The notes under the pieces are model-generated. The model did no database searches and was not told where the DNA came from. It saw only the letters and a list, made by a program, of their open reading frames with translations. A stretch of 64,000 bases of DNA from Sapria himalayana (Eukaryota; Streptophyta; Magnoliopsida; Malpighiales; Rafflesiaceae). This document shows, piece after piece, positions 1 to 13,070 of the stretch (positions within the stretch are counted from its first letter, which is position 1; each line of letters begins with the position of its first letter). The translations under genes and the position numbers were made by a program. The stretch covers positions 838,501 through 902,500 of the forward strand of contig JAREIK010002463.1 of assembly GCA_029783825.1 (NCBI GenBank), in the 5' to 3' direction.

Positions 1-1400
1 AATAAGAGTCTCGGTATCATATAAATATAATTAACAAGTTATTAATTATCACACATTACTCTAATGTCCACAAATCTTGCAATATAATTTTTTATGCATA
101 AATTTTGAAAAAAAAAATAAAGATGTACACAAATAAAGGTGAATATATTTAAAATTTAATGAAAAAAAAGGATGAATTTAAAATTAATAAATTGTTTTCA
201 AGCATTTAAAGTTACAATAATTGGATAATCATGAAAGAATAATTTGATATATGTAATGCTTCTTAAATCTGAATCATATTTAATTTTAACTTTTGTTTGA
301 CAATAATTGGATGAGATGTATAAATAATTATATAATATTGAAACCCACTTTTTTTGTTGAAAAAAAACAAAAACTTAAATTTCCATACTTGGAAAAAAAA
401 ACTTAAAGGTGTTTTTTTTTTGTATCTAGGTGTTATTATCATCAAGATCCCGAGAAGGGAGCAAAGCTATCCATTTTCTCTACACTCAAAAGAGTAGCTA
501 GTGGAGATCAAACTGGTGCCTCCATGAACATAAACATATGAATCAAACATATCCACCAATTGGACTACTCATGTTGTGGATAACTTAAAGTTTTTAAATC
601 AACTAACTATAAAACTTCACTCAAAGGCTTGAACATAGAGATTTTTGTTCCATGAGCAACCCTGAGAAACTATTACCCCTTTCACTTTCCCTCTCATCTC
701 TTATTCTTTTCAAATTATTCTCGAAGGAGTGTTGAATTATAATTATAAAAATGTAAAAGTTAAGATTTTGATCATTACCTAGAATTAAGAAAAATGTATG
801 TTTTTAGATACATCCTTAAATCAATCTAATAAACTAAATTAATCGATGATTAAATAAGTGAATTAATGTCAAATGGATAACATTTTAAAACTATAGTTTA
901 AATCATAACTCAGAATTAATGAACAAGGTTAACATTTTGGAAAAACCAAAAATTTATACATATGTTAGGATAAACATATGTATAAATATTATTTGTGTGA
1001 ATTTGGTGCTTTATTAATAGAAATACATATGTGATTTAAAATTTGAAAAATACCAATATATAAATAATGTCAAATATTATGTAATTAGTATGGGGATATA
1101 CATATGTTAGGATAAAGAAGGGGTGGGGAGATTGAATAGTCAAATATTATGCTACAAAACACAACCACAAACTAATATTGTGCCATAAAGGCACACCAAC
1201 AAAATGTTGTTGTGCCTCAAAAAATCAACATAACAAAATTAAATAGCCATTATGCCTCCACAGCATAGCATCAAACTACCATGAAGTTATAATTACAAAA
1301 TCATAAGATAGTGATGTATGATATAATTTTGCAAGCAATCTTTCAAAAACAAAGTTCAGTTGAATTGCAAAGAAATATATGTGATATAAGTTGACTTGAA

Positions 1401-1424
1401 CACACACACACACACACACACACA
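1401..1424. repeat. (CA)12 microsatellite
   Basis: Twelve uninterrupted CA units. Confidence 0.95.
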
Positions 1425-2700
1425 GAATAAGGTTTCTCAACTTTCAAACCAAATAAGTATCTCTCTTCTACAAATTGAAATACAAGCAATTATGATTGTA
1501 AGAAAAAATTTATTTTTAAAGAATTTAATATTTTTTTAACTCATGAAATGAGGAAATGTTAGGAATTCAATATTTTTTAAAGAATTTAATATCTATAAAA
1601 AAAGATTATTTGGAAAACAATTTACTTTTAAGCTAAATATTATTTAAAACTTATATAAATAATATATGAAAAAATATTATAAATACACTAGGATATTTAC
1701 TTGAATTGTTTTTTTACAAATACATTTTAGCTTTTCTACATTATGACCTTGACATATTTGAATTTATATGAGTTCAAACTTCAACATTGCAACAAGTGGG
1801 CAAAATTTTATTATACATCCAAGATAATCCTGCCAAGATATCGAGTTATACTTGTAGTACTCAATATTAGGATGACAACTTGATGTATGTGTGTATGGTT
1901 ATATATACATCCAAGAATATGTATTAGTAATATAAATATGGGCGTATGATTATATGTAGTCATATATGTATGCATGTATCTATTAAGTGAATGCATGCGT
2001 ATGAATATGTGCGTGTTTATGTGTGTTATTTTCAATATTTATTACTCACTCATAGGAAAAGATGTTCCCTTTCTATTTATATGAATTACAAATTTATAGT
2101 GTATACACATTTTCACTATTATTTCACATTCTAACTATAATGAATAAAAACTTATAAAACTCTCAAATGTTTTGTCACGTCTATAATTAGTGAGAGTCAT
2201 TTTGCCATATATTCTAACAATTCTTTTCATGAAACATAGAAAATTGATATGGCCTCTAATGGGAGTGTACTTAACTCGAAACTCCAAAATGCACATTAAA
2301 ATATCAAACTAATAAAGGAGACATGGATACCCTTATGACTTAGGACATTTTCATGCATATTCCATCTTTTTTAACAATATTTCATTCATCTTTGTCTACA
2401 ACAACAAACCCACCAAAACAATCATTTTCTAATCATGTTCCATTTCTATCTCTCATCTAATGCAAGAAATTTTCTAATGTTGGCATTCTTTCTATAGTCT
2501 CAAATTTAGCAAAATTGTTATTTCCTTTTGAAACAATTCATATGTCATAAAGATAAATGTCATGACTTTTTTTCCTTTTGGGTTACGGCCTCAATGGCAC
2601 CCCATTTTTGTCATAGCCTTAAAAAACATTTCACCATATTCAAAAAAAAAAAAAAAACAGTTCCAATCATGATGATACATACATATTAGTTATCTAATTG

Positions 2701-2716
2701 CACACACACACACACA
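2701..2716. repeat. (CA)8 microsatellite
   Basis: Eight uninterrupted CA units, about 45 bp after a run of A. Confidence 0.9.
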
Positions 2717-2965
2717 AAATTCAAATTCATTATCTTCAAATAAGGAAAACATTTTTTTAATTAAAAAATATAATCATATAAACCATTACTTTTTATCCAC
2801 ATTCCCTATCTACCAAGCAATTAAACTTTCATTCATATATGTATTTTTTAAATTGGATTAAATAATAAAAAAACTATTTAAAAAATATTACTTACCTTTT
2901 TTTAAAGTTTTAAACTAAAATTGCTTATATGTAATGTTGATCTAGTAAATGTTGGAAACTAAATA

Positions 2966-2966
<1 letters not shown>

Positions 2967-3000
<34 letters not shown>
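2967..3000. repeat. (CA)17 microsatellite
   Basis: Seventeen uninterrupted CA units, the longest perfect dinucleotide tract in the first 20 kb. Confidence 0.95.
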
Positions 3001-3004
<4 letters not shown>

Positions 3005-3659
3005 ATTAATAACACATTCATCCCATTACAATATCTTCACAATACATCACCATTTTGAGTGGTCTTTGTGCATCCTTCCTTTTCAATTTTTTTTGTTATG
3101 ATTAACACAAATCACCCTACATAAATCCCGCAACTATCCTATTAGACAAACACACCGCATGAACATGTTATCTAGAAATAACCATGTAGATTAACTTTAA
3201 ATTTCATAAAAAAGATTGAGTAATCATGATACCTCATCAAAATCACCTATAATTCAATCTTACTCTTTTGGTTGGAAGTGGAACACAACCCCAAAATCCA
3301 TAATAGAACCATGTGACATTTGACTTATAATGTAATGGGATGTTATGAGAGCATAATTCAACAAAAGTTGTTAAATATTTATGTTTATTTTGTTGAAATT
3401 TGAATAGGAGAAAAAGATAAAGAACTAATAGCTTCAAATTTCTCATCTAGAGAGAGATGCATGGGACTTTGAAAGTAAAAATGAAGTGATAACCCCTTTA
3501 ATCTAGTTGTGTTAAAAAGTTAAGAGCTAGATATTTTTAGTATTTTAAGAAATGTGTTTTTGGTTTTTTATTTTTATTATTTTGATTTTATTTCATCTTC
3601 ATTTGAAATCGAATAAATTTAGCAATTACTTTCTTAAAAATCTAGTTTGGAAAATCTTT

Positions 3660-4235
3660 AATGGGAATTATGATTTGGTACACCCACCAAAAAATCTTTA
3701 CAAAAAAATAGCTACAATTTTTATATCTAAGAAAAAATGCATGAAAATGTAAAAAATTATTTCTTGATGAACTTAAAATTAGAAATTCAATTTTGCCCCT
3801 CATATGACACGTCAACTATTAAAAAAAAAATTAAAATGATAATTTCCTAATTTGCAAACAACTATTTCGTATTTGAAACTGCTTTTCAAATTTCAAAAGT
3901 GGTCTTCATTTATTTTTTTAAACTTAACTTTTATAATATGTGTGTGTGTATATATATATTATAAAAGTTAAGTTAAAAAAAATAAAATAAAAACCACTTT
4001 TCATATTTGAAACACCAGTTTTCGAATTTGCAACATTAATTTTCCAATTTGAAAACTACCCTTGTTAATCGTTTTTTAAAGATAGTTGATGTGTCATGCG
4101 AAGGAAAAAATGGGTTTCTAATTTTAAGTTCACAAAAACATAAATATTTATAATTTGGAAAATTTTTTAAAATATTAAATTTTTATGTTTTTTTGTAATT
4201 ATGTTTTGGTAGCTAGACCAAAACCTAATTCACCC
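3660..4235. mobile_element. foldback / MITE-like element
   Basis: The two halves are inverted copies of each other. The left arm starts near TTTGGTACACCCACC and the inverted right arm near TTTTGGTCTAGCTACC. Inside, both arms contain GAACTTAAAATTAGAAA, then ATGACACRTCAACTAT, and both end in AACTTAACTTTTATAAT around a TG/TA-rich centre near 3938-3960. Outer ends also match (ATGGGAATTATG versus AGGGTGAATTAG). It has no coding capacity, so a non-autonomous DNA transposon or foldback element is likely. The superfamily is unknown because no clear target duplication could be fixed. Confidence 0.75.
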
Positions 4236-4704
4236 TAATCTTTTTAGCTTAAAAATTTCTAAAATATTTTCACTTAACTTTTTCTTTTCTAATATTTTCA
4301 ACATATTGTATTTGTTATAACAATTCAAATGAGCCTATCTCAAATGGTTGCACAAACTTAGAATCCATTCTAACACCAAATTGATGCTTGAAATATGCGC
4401 CATAATAACTTTTAATCTATATAACATAGAAAAATAGTCCAATATGCATATGTGCTACAAATTATGTGACATGCATTCAAACCAAAACAATTTTGTGTGT
4501 ACCATGTAGAAATTAGTTAAAAAAAGTTACATGAAAATGACACTCACACTTAGACTAAGTAGTTCTCCACTTGCTTATATCATCTTCTAAGTTATGAAAT
4601 TCCACCATGACAACTATTGTGATATGACCACAAATGTATAACTTATAACTTTTGAGATGGAGATAAACTTATAATTTAGATAAGAATATAGTAAAAAATA
4701 GTTA
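4236..4704. other. unassigned AT-rich DNA
   Basis: No coding frame, terminal repeat or tandem repeat recognised between the foldback element and the copia LTR fragment. Confidence 0.5.
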
Positions 4705-4785
4705 AATAGGACTAGGATAGGTCGGTCAAAGTGTGGTTTATTCGAAAGTACAAAATATTGGCAATGATATTTGGTTATTTGAAAT
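4705..4785 (-). mobile_element. 3'-terminal fragment of a copia LTR (minus)
   Basis: The stretch starting AGGTCGGTCAAA matches, over about 75 bp, the end of the copia LTR at 11850-13070 in the same orientation (shared pattern: AGGTCGGTCAAA, then TTATTCRAA, then AATGATAYTTGRTTAT). It is probably what remains of the 3' LTR of the minus-strand copia whose coding part lies at 8.88-11.83 kb. The rest of this LTR is missing, and gypsy LTR sequence begins directly after it. Confidence 0.6.
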
Positions 4786-7003
4786 CACCTCATTGACACA
4801 ATCATTTTACTATGCAACATATTTTTTTTAGATGTGAAACTTTCTTAAAGTCGTAGCCACACTAGCTCATAATATTTTTTATGACTATGATATTAATTTT
4901 TATATTGTAGCAAACAAGTATCCAACATAGGCTAAAATCTATGAAATCCTCTAGTGCCACGACTTTCTTGTTAAATAGCCACCAAGACTAACATAAAAGT
5001 TGTGGTGATTCTCTAGTATTATGCCTTTTAGCTATAAAAAGTTGTAAAAGTATTTATTCAAGTCATAGTCATTTTCAGGATCATGACTTTTTGCTCTTAA
5101 GAAATGATCAAAGTAGTGGCTCATTCTCAATGTCATGACTTTGGGTTATAGAGCTGAAATATATTAAATCATTGTCATTCCTTTTGCAACTTAATTGCAG
5201 AATGATAAAATACATAGTTATGACCATTTCTAGTACCATGACTTTATTTTATAGAGATTAAATGAGTAGCCATAGTAATTCCTAGTGCTATGGAAATCTA
5301 ATATAAAAAAGAGACTAAAGTTATGGCTCATACATAGCACCACTACTTTGTATTATAGAGAAGTAAAGCCAAAGTCACTAACATTCTCCAACATTATGAC
5401 TTTCCACTTAAAAATCACATATTTGAGTATAAAAGTGCAAAATAAAGGGAAATGAAAAGGGGGAGTTCAACATGAAATAAGAGGTGAAAAACTAGGATTT
5501 GAGAGCATAAATTCACCCAGAACTAAGTGAGATCCACAAGCAAAGAGGTGATGCAAATCACAAGTATAAACCCTAAATGAAGGGATGTGAATTTTGAATC
5601 ACACCTAGGGAAAAATTATAGGTTCATGAATAAGAATGTTGAGTTTAATATTTGATTCTTAGATACTATTGAGGGTTATCATTAAGAACCCATAATTCCA
5701 TGAGATATATTTTGAATAATCTTGTATGAATTTCTTCCCAATGTCAAGCTAATTTGAGATCTAGTGTTGTTATATTTTATTTCAAGTGATGGATGAATAA
5801 TTAATAAATTGTATGTTTGGATTGTATTGTGCTTTAGTTATTGATGGATATGGTATTTATATAGAATAAAATTAGAGTTTTACTATTGTAGGATCATGCA
5901 TATATTATCGTGATTGATGATGATAAGTAATCCATGAAGCATACTTATATGTTATAATAGGAAGGAAGTAACAGTCATACCAATTATGACATGCAATACA
6001 AACTGATAGATCAAACCCTAACATTGAGCTAAGTTTAATCATGAAAGTATGGTACTAAGGGTTTTATATCTTAGATAAAATAACCCTTAATTGATATGTG
6101 GGTTATATATAATATTATACTAATGGTTTTATATCTTAGATAAAATAACCCTTAATTGATATGTGGGCTATATATAATATTATACTAAGGGTTTTATATC
6201 TTAGATAAAATAACCCTTAATTGATATGTGAGCTATATATAATATTATACTAAGGGTTTTATATCTTAGATAAAATAACCCTTAATTGACATGTGGACTA
6301 TATATAATATTATACTAAGGGTTTTATATCTTAGATAAAATAACCCTTAATTGATATGTGGGCTATATATAATATTATACTAAATGTTTTATATCTTAGA
6401 TAAAATAACCCTTAATTGATATGTGGGTTATATATAATATCATACTAAGGGTTTCATCTTTATCATGGAGTCATGTGTCATCATGATAGATTGTGACATG
6501 TAATCCATGAGATAAGTACATGTGAAGGTACTTGTAAGGTAGTGATAGTCCTATGTGTTACTTTGTATCATATAACTCCTATTGGTGAGATTGGAGGGAA
6601 AACATATGTTAGTTAAGTGAATATGATGCTTACAAAGCTAAAAATATAAATACTTTTAATACAACACTGATTCATATCTTTATGGTACATGAGATTGAAG
6701 AATAATAATATATATACTAAGAAACCATTAATGATAGTTGATGATTTTCCTAAAATATATGAACTTATAAATGACCATCAAGTAGAGAAAATTTATCATT
6801 TCGGTGGTAACATATTGAGGGAATAGATATGAGGGGACCATCATTAGGAAGGGTCGAATCGTTGACAAGTATACTGTATGCTTGTAAGACACTATGATAT
6901 TTTTATAATAATTCAACTTTCATTCTGTAATAAAGCATAAACTAGGCAATTTAGTTGACAATTATATTATATGCTTGTAGCTTAAATCCATGCTAAGAAT
7001 ACT
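4786..7003 (+). mobile_element. gypsy-type long LTR, copy A (5' truncated)
   Basis: First of six related segments in the window. Shared signs are a block of loosely repeated CATGACTTT motifs (4940-5400), a TATA-box-like TATAAAAG near 5413, and a downstream part with GTGACATGTAATCCATGAG and related phrases. Copy D sits immediately before a gypsy gag remnant, which is why I call this family an LTR. Copy A lacks the first ~300 bp seen in copies B and D. It also contains the 65-bp tandem array, which the other copies lack. Confidence 0.6.
6054..6456. repeat. 65-bp tandem repeat, six units plus partial
   Basis: Units begin at 6054, 6119, 6184, 6249, 6314, 6379 and (partial) 6444, an exact 65-bp period. 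Each unit holds a near-perfect inverted repeat: AAGGGTTTTATATC, a 3-bp loop, then GATAAAATAACCCTT. Differences between units are a few substitutions only, so the expansion is much younger than the surrounding LTR. It lies downstream of the LTR TATA box. Confidence 0.95.
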
Positions 7004-8785
7004 ATTCAGTATGTCAAATACCAAATAGTACTAGTTATTTTGGTAATTATGCATGAAATATTTACATGAAAAAAAGTTTTAAATAGAATTATTTTATGAA
7101 ATTATAGTTTTGACATATTAATGAAATTAAGTGATTTTTGTGTGAAAAACAAGACTTGGTAGAATTATTGAGTAGGAAGGGATCAAAAAATTATGTAAAG
7201 TTATAATATTCCTTGTGTTATGATATTGTTATATCTCTATGAGCTTATAGAATAAATTTGACATCTATTCTTGGTTGAATGTTTATACAAATATTCAATG
7301 TAATCTTTATATGTCAAGACTTAACTAGCTCATTGATAAAATTATTTCACAATATAACACATTCTTTTTTGGCTAAAACACTTTCTTAGAATCACAACCA
7401 AACTAGTTCGATAATATTTTTATGGCGGTGACATTAATTTATGTCATAATAAGCAAATACCCCACAAGTACTAAAAGCTACAACTCTAACACCATAACTT
7501 TCTCATTACAAAGCCACAAATGGTAAGACAAAATGTGACTTTTTTCCAAGAATGTGACTTTTGACTATAGAGAGTTCTAGAGAGCATAAATAGTGATCAT
7601 TTCCAATGCAATGACTTTTTTCTCTAAAGAAAGAATCAAAGTTTCCATTCTCAATGACATGACTTTGTGTGGTGGAGAAAAAATATAAGAGCCACATCAT
7701 TCTTAAAGTTGCATGACTTCATGTTCTAGAGGAGAAATGCATGAGCTGTGATCATTCCCAAATCAAACTTTACGTTATAAAGAGGAAAAAAAAAGGAGTC
7801 GTGATAATTCTTAGTACTGTACATTAATATTAGATAGAAGAAATGCATGAGCCATGACTATTTTGAACAACATAGCAATCTAATACAAGAAAGAGACCAA
7901 AGCCATGATCATTCCTAGTATCATGACTTTATGTTATGGAGAGGCAAAGCTAAAGTCATGACCATGCCTCAACGCCATGACTTCTCACTTAAAAAATACA
8001 TCCAACTATTAGAGTATAAAAATGGAACTTAGATAAAAAAATTGGTATCTCAAGAAGCTAGGGCACAAAAGAGAGAGGCAAAAAAGGCTAGGGTTTTTGA
8101 GTAAAAATTTGCTAAATCCTAGAGAAAATCCATGAGCAAAGAGGTGATGCAAGGAACAAATATAAAACTTAAGAGGAAAAGTGAATTCTGACTCCCACCA
8201 AGGGGCAGACTTGTGATGCATAAATGAGAATTATGGGCTTATAGTTTTGATTCCTATACACTCTTGAGGATTATCATTGAGAACTCAAAATTCTATGAGA
8301 TATATTGGAAACTCGAGGGTTGGTGTATTTTATGTCATGTGATGAATATATAATTCATAGATTTTATGTTTGGTTTGTGTTATGCTTTAGTTACTAATAT
8401 ATGATGTATTTATTTGAACTAAAATTATGATTTTATTATTGGTAGATTTGTGATGGATAATAATAGGTAAGCCATAAAGTATACTCATATGTAATATTAG
8501 GAAGAAAATGATAGCTCTTATGATATTTATATGTGAGACAAGGGTATATGTCAAAACTTGATATTCAAGTAAGTTTAATCATATGAGTATAATAGTATAA
8601 TACTCATAAAATATGAATACTTTTATAAGTCAATCCATTGTACATATCTTAGATGAACTGACTCTTAATTGATGTGAGGATTTTATAGATTATTTTTTGA
8701 TGACTACCCTTTTGGTGTTGAAGTCATGTATCATTATGTCGGACAGTGATAGGTAATCATAAGACACATGTGAGTATAGGTGACT
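7004..8785 (+). mobile_element. gypsy-type long LTR, copy B (3' truncated)
   Basis: Begins with TATTCAGTATG, matching the TGTTCGGTATG start of copy E, and continues with the shared TTTTATGAAATTATA, the GACTTGGTAGAATTATTGAGTAG block, CATGACTTT-type motifs (7500-7990) and a TATA-like AGAGTATAAAAATGG near 8004. The homology stops near 8785, where a gypsy gag fragment in the opposite orientation begins. Confidence 0.6.
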
Positions 8786-8880
8786 CATAACATCCAAACT
8801 ATCTTCGTGCATCTTTACTTTGTTGCACAACTCTAAAAAAATTATGACATGACTATTTAAATCTTCTAAAATTTTTCTAA
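8786..8880 (-). pseudogene. gypsy gag fragment (minus)
   Basis: About 30 residues read EDLNSHVIIFLELCNKVKM and following, matching the Athila/Tat-like gag motif EDPN.H...FLE.C...K. The same motif appears on the plus strand at 36.78 kb in this window. The piece is joined in frame to copia reverse transcriptase, so this open frame is a chimera of two dead elements and not a gene. Confidence 0.6.
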
Positions 8881-11832
8881 CATATTGATGTAGAGAGTCT
8901 TCATGAATGCCATTATGAAGAAATATAGTCTTCATATTGAGTTGGTCAATTTCTAAGTCCAAGATGGTAGCTAGACTCAGAACTACTCATATAGAAGATA
9001 TCTTTACTATGAAATAAAATATCTCATTAAAATTAATTTCTTTTTTTTTTTGATTAAATCATTTGACTACTAACCTAGTCTTATATCTAAGTTGAGAATT
9101 ACCACCACCAAGTTTTAGTATAAAAAGTCATTTCTTCTTCAGAGCCCGCTTCCCTTTAGTAAGGGTATCATATCATACTTTAGTCGACAAGAAGAGACTC
9201 CATCTCTTCTTGCATAACTTATGGTCATTCCTCTTTTTTCTTATGAGAGATGGGATCTTGAAAGGTCTTGAGCTTGCATGCATCCATGAGTAATATATAA
9301 TCATGAAATTTAGAGCATACCTGATGGGCCTAAATGATCTTCTTAGCTCAGACTAATATGTATTACATGAATAATTGAGTCTTGCCCAATTCTAGCTATA
9401 ATATGGTCCCTCACCTTCTTAACAAGCAATATTGGGGCTCAAGAATATTAGGTAAATCCTATGGCTCTGAATCATCAGGTGACTAGTCAATTCTTTAACC
9501 TTGATTAGACTTATCTCTAGAAGGAAACATCATTTCTATGCATTTAGGAATCTCCATGAAATATCTCTCTTCACTACTTGGATGACTATCATTCATTAAT
9601 TAGTCCACCATAAAAATCATATCTCTGCTATGAATAAGCTTCTTGGAGATTGGGTTCCATAGTCTATACTTGAACTTCTCATGTTCACAGCAAATGAAGA
9701 TACATATATATATAGTAGCATCGAGTTTAGATCATTCATCTTTTTATATATGAATGAAGGCTTAGCAGCCAAAAACGTATAAGTAATCATATAAGATATC
9801 TTTCCCAGACAAAATTTTATTGAAAATATCTCTATCTAGGGTGGTAGTAGGGCACATGTTGATTACATCAACAACCATACATATAATCTCTTTAAATTTC
9901 CTTGAGAAGATGCATGTAGGAAAACATACACCGAACTCTCTTCTTAATGGTCTAGTTCATCTTCTCATCGATGCCAAATAAATGTGACGACTTGGATGGT
10001 GCCTTTTCATGCCTAATATCATGAGATATTAGGCATATAAAGAATAATTTCCTACTAGTCTTTCTCTCAACTCTAGCATATAAATCATTAAAGACTGGAA
10101 AGATTTGGTCTTTAGTTTTTAGTGCATATGCCCACACTTTCCTAGAGTGATCAATGAATATGAAAAGATAAAGGGCCCCACCAAATATGCTGCTCTACAT
10201 GCAACATATATTAGTATGAATAAGATTAATGATATTCAATATCCTTGAGAGTGGATGAGAATAAAAAGGTACCATATGAATTTTTTCTAGTCATACAGTT
10301 CATACTCTTAACAAAAGAGGATCCATGGTCAAATAGAAAATATTTCTTATAACTAGAAGTTGAATGCCTTTCTTACTCATGTGACAAAATCTTATGTATC
10401 GATCAATGTTGACCTTTTGATGAACAATATTTTCCTGATATCTATGTATTCTTATTTGAGTAGTATACAAAATACTCTCTTTCTTACCCCTCATACTAAC
10501 TAATGCACCATTGACCAGTTTATACTAATCATCACCAAAATGGCTCACATATTATATGTCATCCAGCATGCTAATAGAAATTAGATTCACATAAATTTCT
10601 GCTACGTACCAATTATATCTTAGCATCAGTTGATGTCCTATCAATATCTGTAGACAAATATCTCTTATTCCTAAAATATATGATATCCCACTGTTGCCCA
10701 TTTTTTTGTGTTATAATTATCAGGTGTTTAGGATGCAAATAAGTTAAAGTATGGAATTATATTAAATGACACTCTTGAGTCAATAAGTCAATCACCCTCT
10801 AAAGATTATATATTAACAAAATTACCATTGCTAACTAGCATTAAACGACCTTCCAAGATGATATTAGCCTCTACCTCAGATCTTCTCTCATGTATTGTTG
10901 CTATAGTCATTTCCAAAAATAATAGTCATTTTTCAATTGTTTCATATTTTTATAATGGTAATAGTTGATTGTTTTCCTACTTTGTGACTTGACTTTGGAA
11001 GAAAGTTTTTCTCTCAGTCTATGTGCCTCATTGTACTCCTACTTTGTCTCTCAAAAATAAGAATTCCATGAGAAACTCCTTTCTTATTTCTCCCTTGTTT
11101 TTTCGAACAATAAATTTTTTAAGATAGATGCATTGACACATTACCACTAGATGGTGACATGCTTAGGAAAACCATAGAGTTAACCCATCTGTCCAGAAAT
11201 GAACTTAGCATTTGACAAGCTAGTAGCTTATCTTCAAAGACCATCTTCATGGATGAAAGTTGATTCACCAGTCATTAAAAGATGTTGATATATATTGACA
11301 TTAATCCACCTTCCTTGAACTTTAGGCTAACTCGACATCTAATATTTTATTTCTAAATGTGCTTTTTAAAACATATATTCTAATTTCTTCCATAACTTGT
11401 CAACCTTTATTTCATCGGCAACATATTGATAAGTGTCATCACTTATCTATTGCCGAATTGTGGAGACAACCCTATAGTACAAGTCTTTCCATTATTCTTT
11501 ACTTAGTTTTTTGGGTTTTGCTTTCTTCCTCATTGAGTAATATAACTACTTGTCTTCAAAATAGTCATATATTATATTATTTAGATGGAATAATTGGTCT
11601 AATTAACTTTATTATCATTGAGTGATCCTCTATTATAACAAAAATTAATGTCGACCACAAATAACTAGCACAAATAAAAATGTATTGAAATGAGTCCAAA
11701 ATTACTACAGTAATATCAGAATAATCAAATATCAATATAATAATAATGAATAAACTAAATATCATCTCGATATCAATGAAAAATATCCTCTTAATAGAAG
11801 TTTATATGTCACCTTTTTGGTAGTACGAGAAT
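8881..11832 (-). pseudogene. copia gag-pol remnant (minus)
   Basis: Read on the minus strand from high to low coordinates. A GAG-pre-integrase remnant lies near 10500-10300 (RGKKESILYTT then CHMSKKG, the HMSEKGM motif region). Integrase core follows near 10140-9950 (WAYALKTKDQ then RVERKTSRKL), with the catalytic DNGGEY region replaced or deleted before the IRHEKAPSK block. The reverse transcriptase start lies near 9290-8860 (LDLEIDQLNMKTIFLHNG). The RT palm with YxDD and the whole RNase H are missing, cut off by the gypsy gag fragment. Many stops and frameshifts; not functional. Its LTR and RT segment match the copia at 51909-61515, so both belong to one family. Confidence 0.8.
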
Positions 11833-11849
11833 GTCGATTTGATACCAAT
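11833..11849 (-). other. copia primer-binding site (minus)
   Basis: Directly after the LTR end the minus strand reads ATTGGTATCAAATC, a slightly changed version of TGGTATCAGAGC, the plant copia site complementary to initiator tRNA-Met. Confidence 0.75.
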
Positions 11850-13070
11850 TGTTGGGGTAGGTCGGTCAAACCATTGTTATTCAAACCTAAAAAATATCAA
11901 GAATGATACTTGATTATCTAAGCAATGGTAGTAATAAATTAAAAGACTCAAAAACCCAAAAAAGCACAATAAAAAACTTAGAAAATCCAATATCATAAAA
12001 ATCAAAGTCTAAATTTTAACATTGTTAAATAAACGGCAGTACATAAAGTTTGTAAAACACATAATACCTAAAATTACATTCTGAACTAAAATATTTGTAT
12101 TTCTAGAGTATAATACCCTATAAATAGCATAATTCATTACAAACACATAAACCTAAAATTTTGGGGTGAGTACTTTGGATCATTTTCTATGTTATTCTTT
12201 AGAATATAGCATCAATTTGTTGGCTTATTTGCTTGAAATTAATAGTAGGGTTGCATCTTGATTGTTGGATAAATGGGGACACTCTTTCCAGTAACTTTTT
12301 GAACCTTCAAACATAGTCCAAGCTCCAAATCCACAAATCATATAATCTAGACACACACAAAAACAAATAGCAACACACAAATTACAAAAAAATACATCAC
12401 ATACTCTACACAATCAAAATAGTAATATAATCTATATACATAATGCACAAATTATAATAGTAATACGCACAATGCATAATGTATAAATACTATTTTTATA
12501 ATCTGTACATACAAAGTAAGCAAACTAGAAACCAACAATAATACACATTGTATCATATAAATACATACAAAAAATTATACAGAATGAATGAATGTGTGTG
12601 TGTGTGTGTATAACAACACAACTACACAGTATATGTAAATACTAATACATACACAATATATTGGAGAAGAGAACAACTTTGATCCAAGAAGAAAAGAACA
12701 CTCCCAAAGACCAAGGTGAAATGCAACTAAAAATGCTTCTGTCCAGAAAAACTATCCTTTGTTCAATTTTTTATTTTTTTATTGAAAACCGAATGGGGGC
12801 ACTCCCATCAGAGATCTCACGTGTACTTTTGCCAAAATCGAAACTTTCTCACACATTTTTTATTTTTTATTTTTAATTTCAGAATGTAGGGCCTTATCCC
12901 AACCCATGTTGTTGATCCACCGTGTTTCATACAAAAAAATAAATAAAATGACAGAAACCAAAAATAAAATAAATAGGTTTTAAAAAAATTATTATATATT
13001 ATTATTAAATAACCTAAAAAAGAAATAAGACCAAATAAACTCAATGTATCTAACTTGAACATACCCAACA
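11850..13070 (-). mobile_element. copia 5' LTR (minus)
   Basis: On the minus strand it begins TGTTGGGTATGTTCAAGTTA at 13070 and ends ACCCCAACA at 11850, with the canonical TG...CA ends. The start matches the LTR at 51909 (TGTTGAGTCTGCTCAAGTTG), the end matches CTACCCCAAACA seen near 61800, and the middle shares the GTGCCCCCAT segment. Length is 1221 bp. Open frames inside it (for example 12661-12876) are incidental. Confidence 0.8.

Larger units (their letters stand above)
1..3655. other. gene-free AT-rich DNA
   Basis: No open frame here resembles a protein I know; the frames present are short and their Phe/Ile/Lys/Tyr-rich content is what AT-rich sequence gives by chance. Visible structure is limited to homopolymer A/T runs and three CA microsatellites listed separately. 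No transposon protein or terminal repeat was recognised. Confidence 0.6.

Noticed and set aside
6054..6456. Regular 65-bp repeats resembling a CRISPR array
   Set aside because: The whole 65-bp unit is conserved; there are no unique spacers, no cas genes, and the context is a plant LTR.
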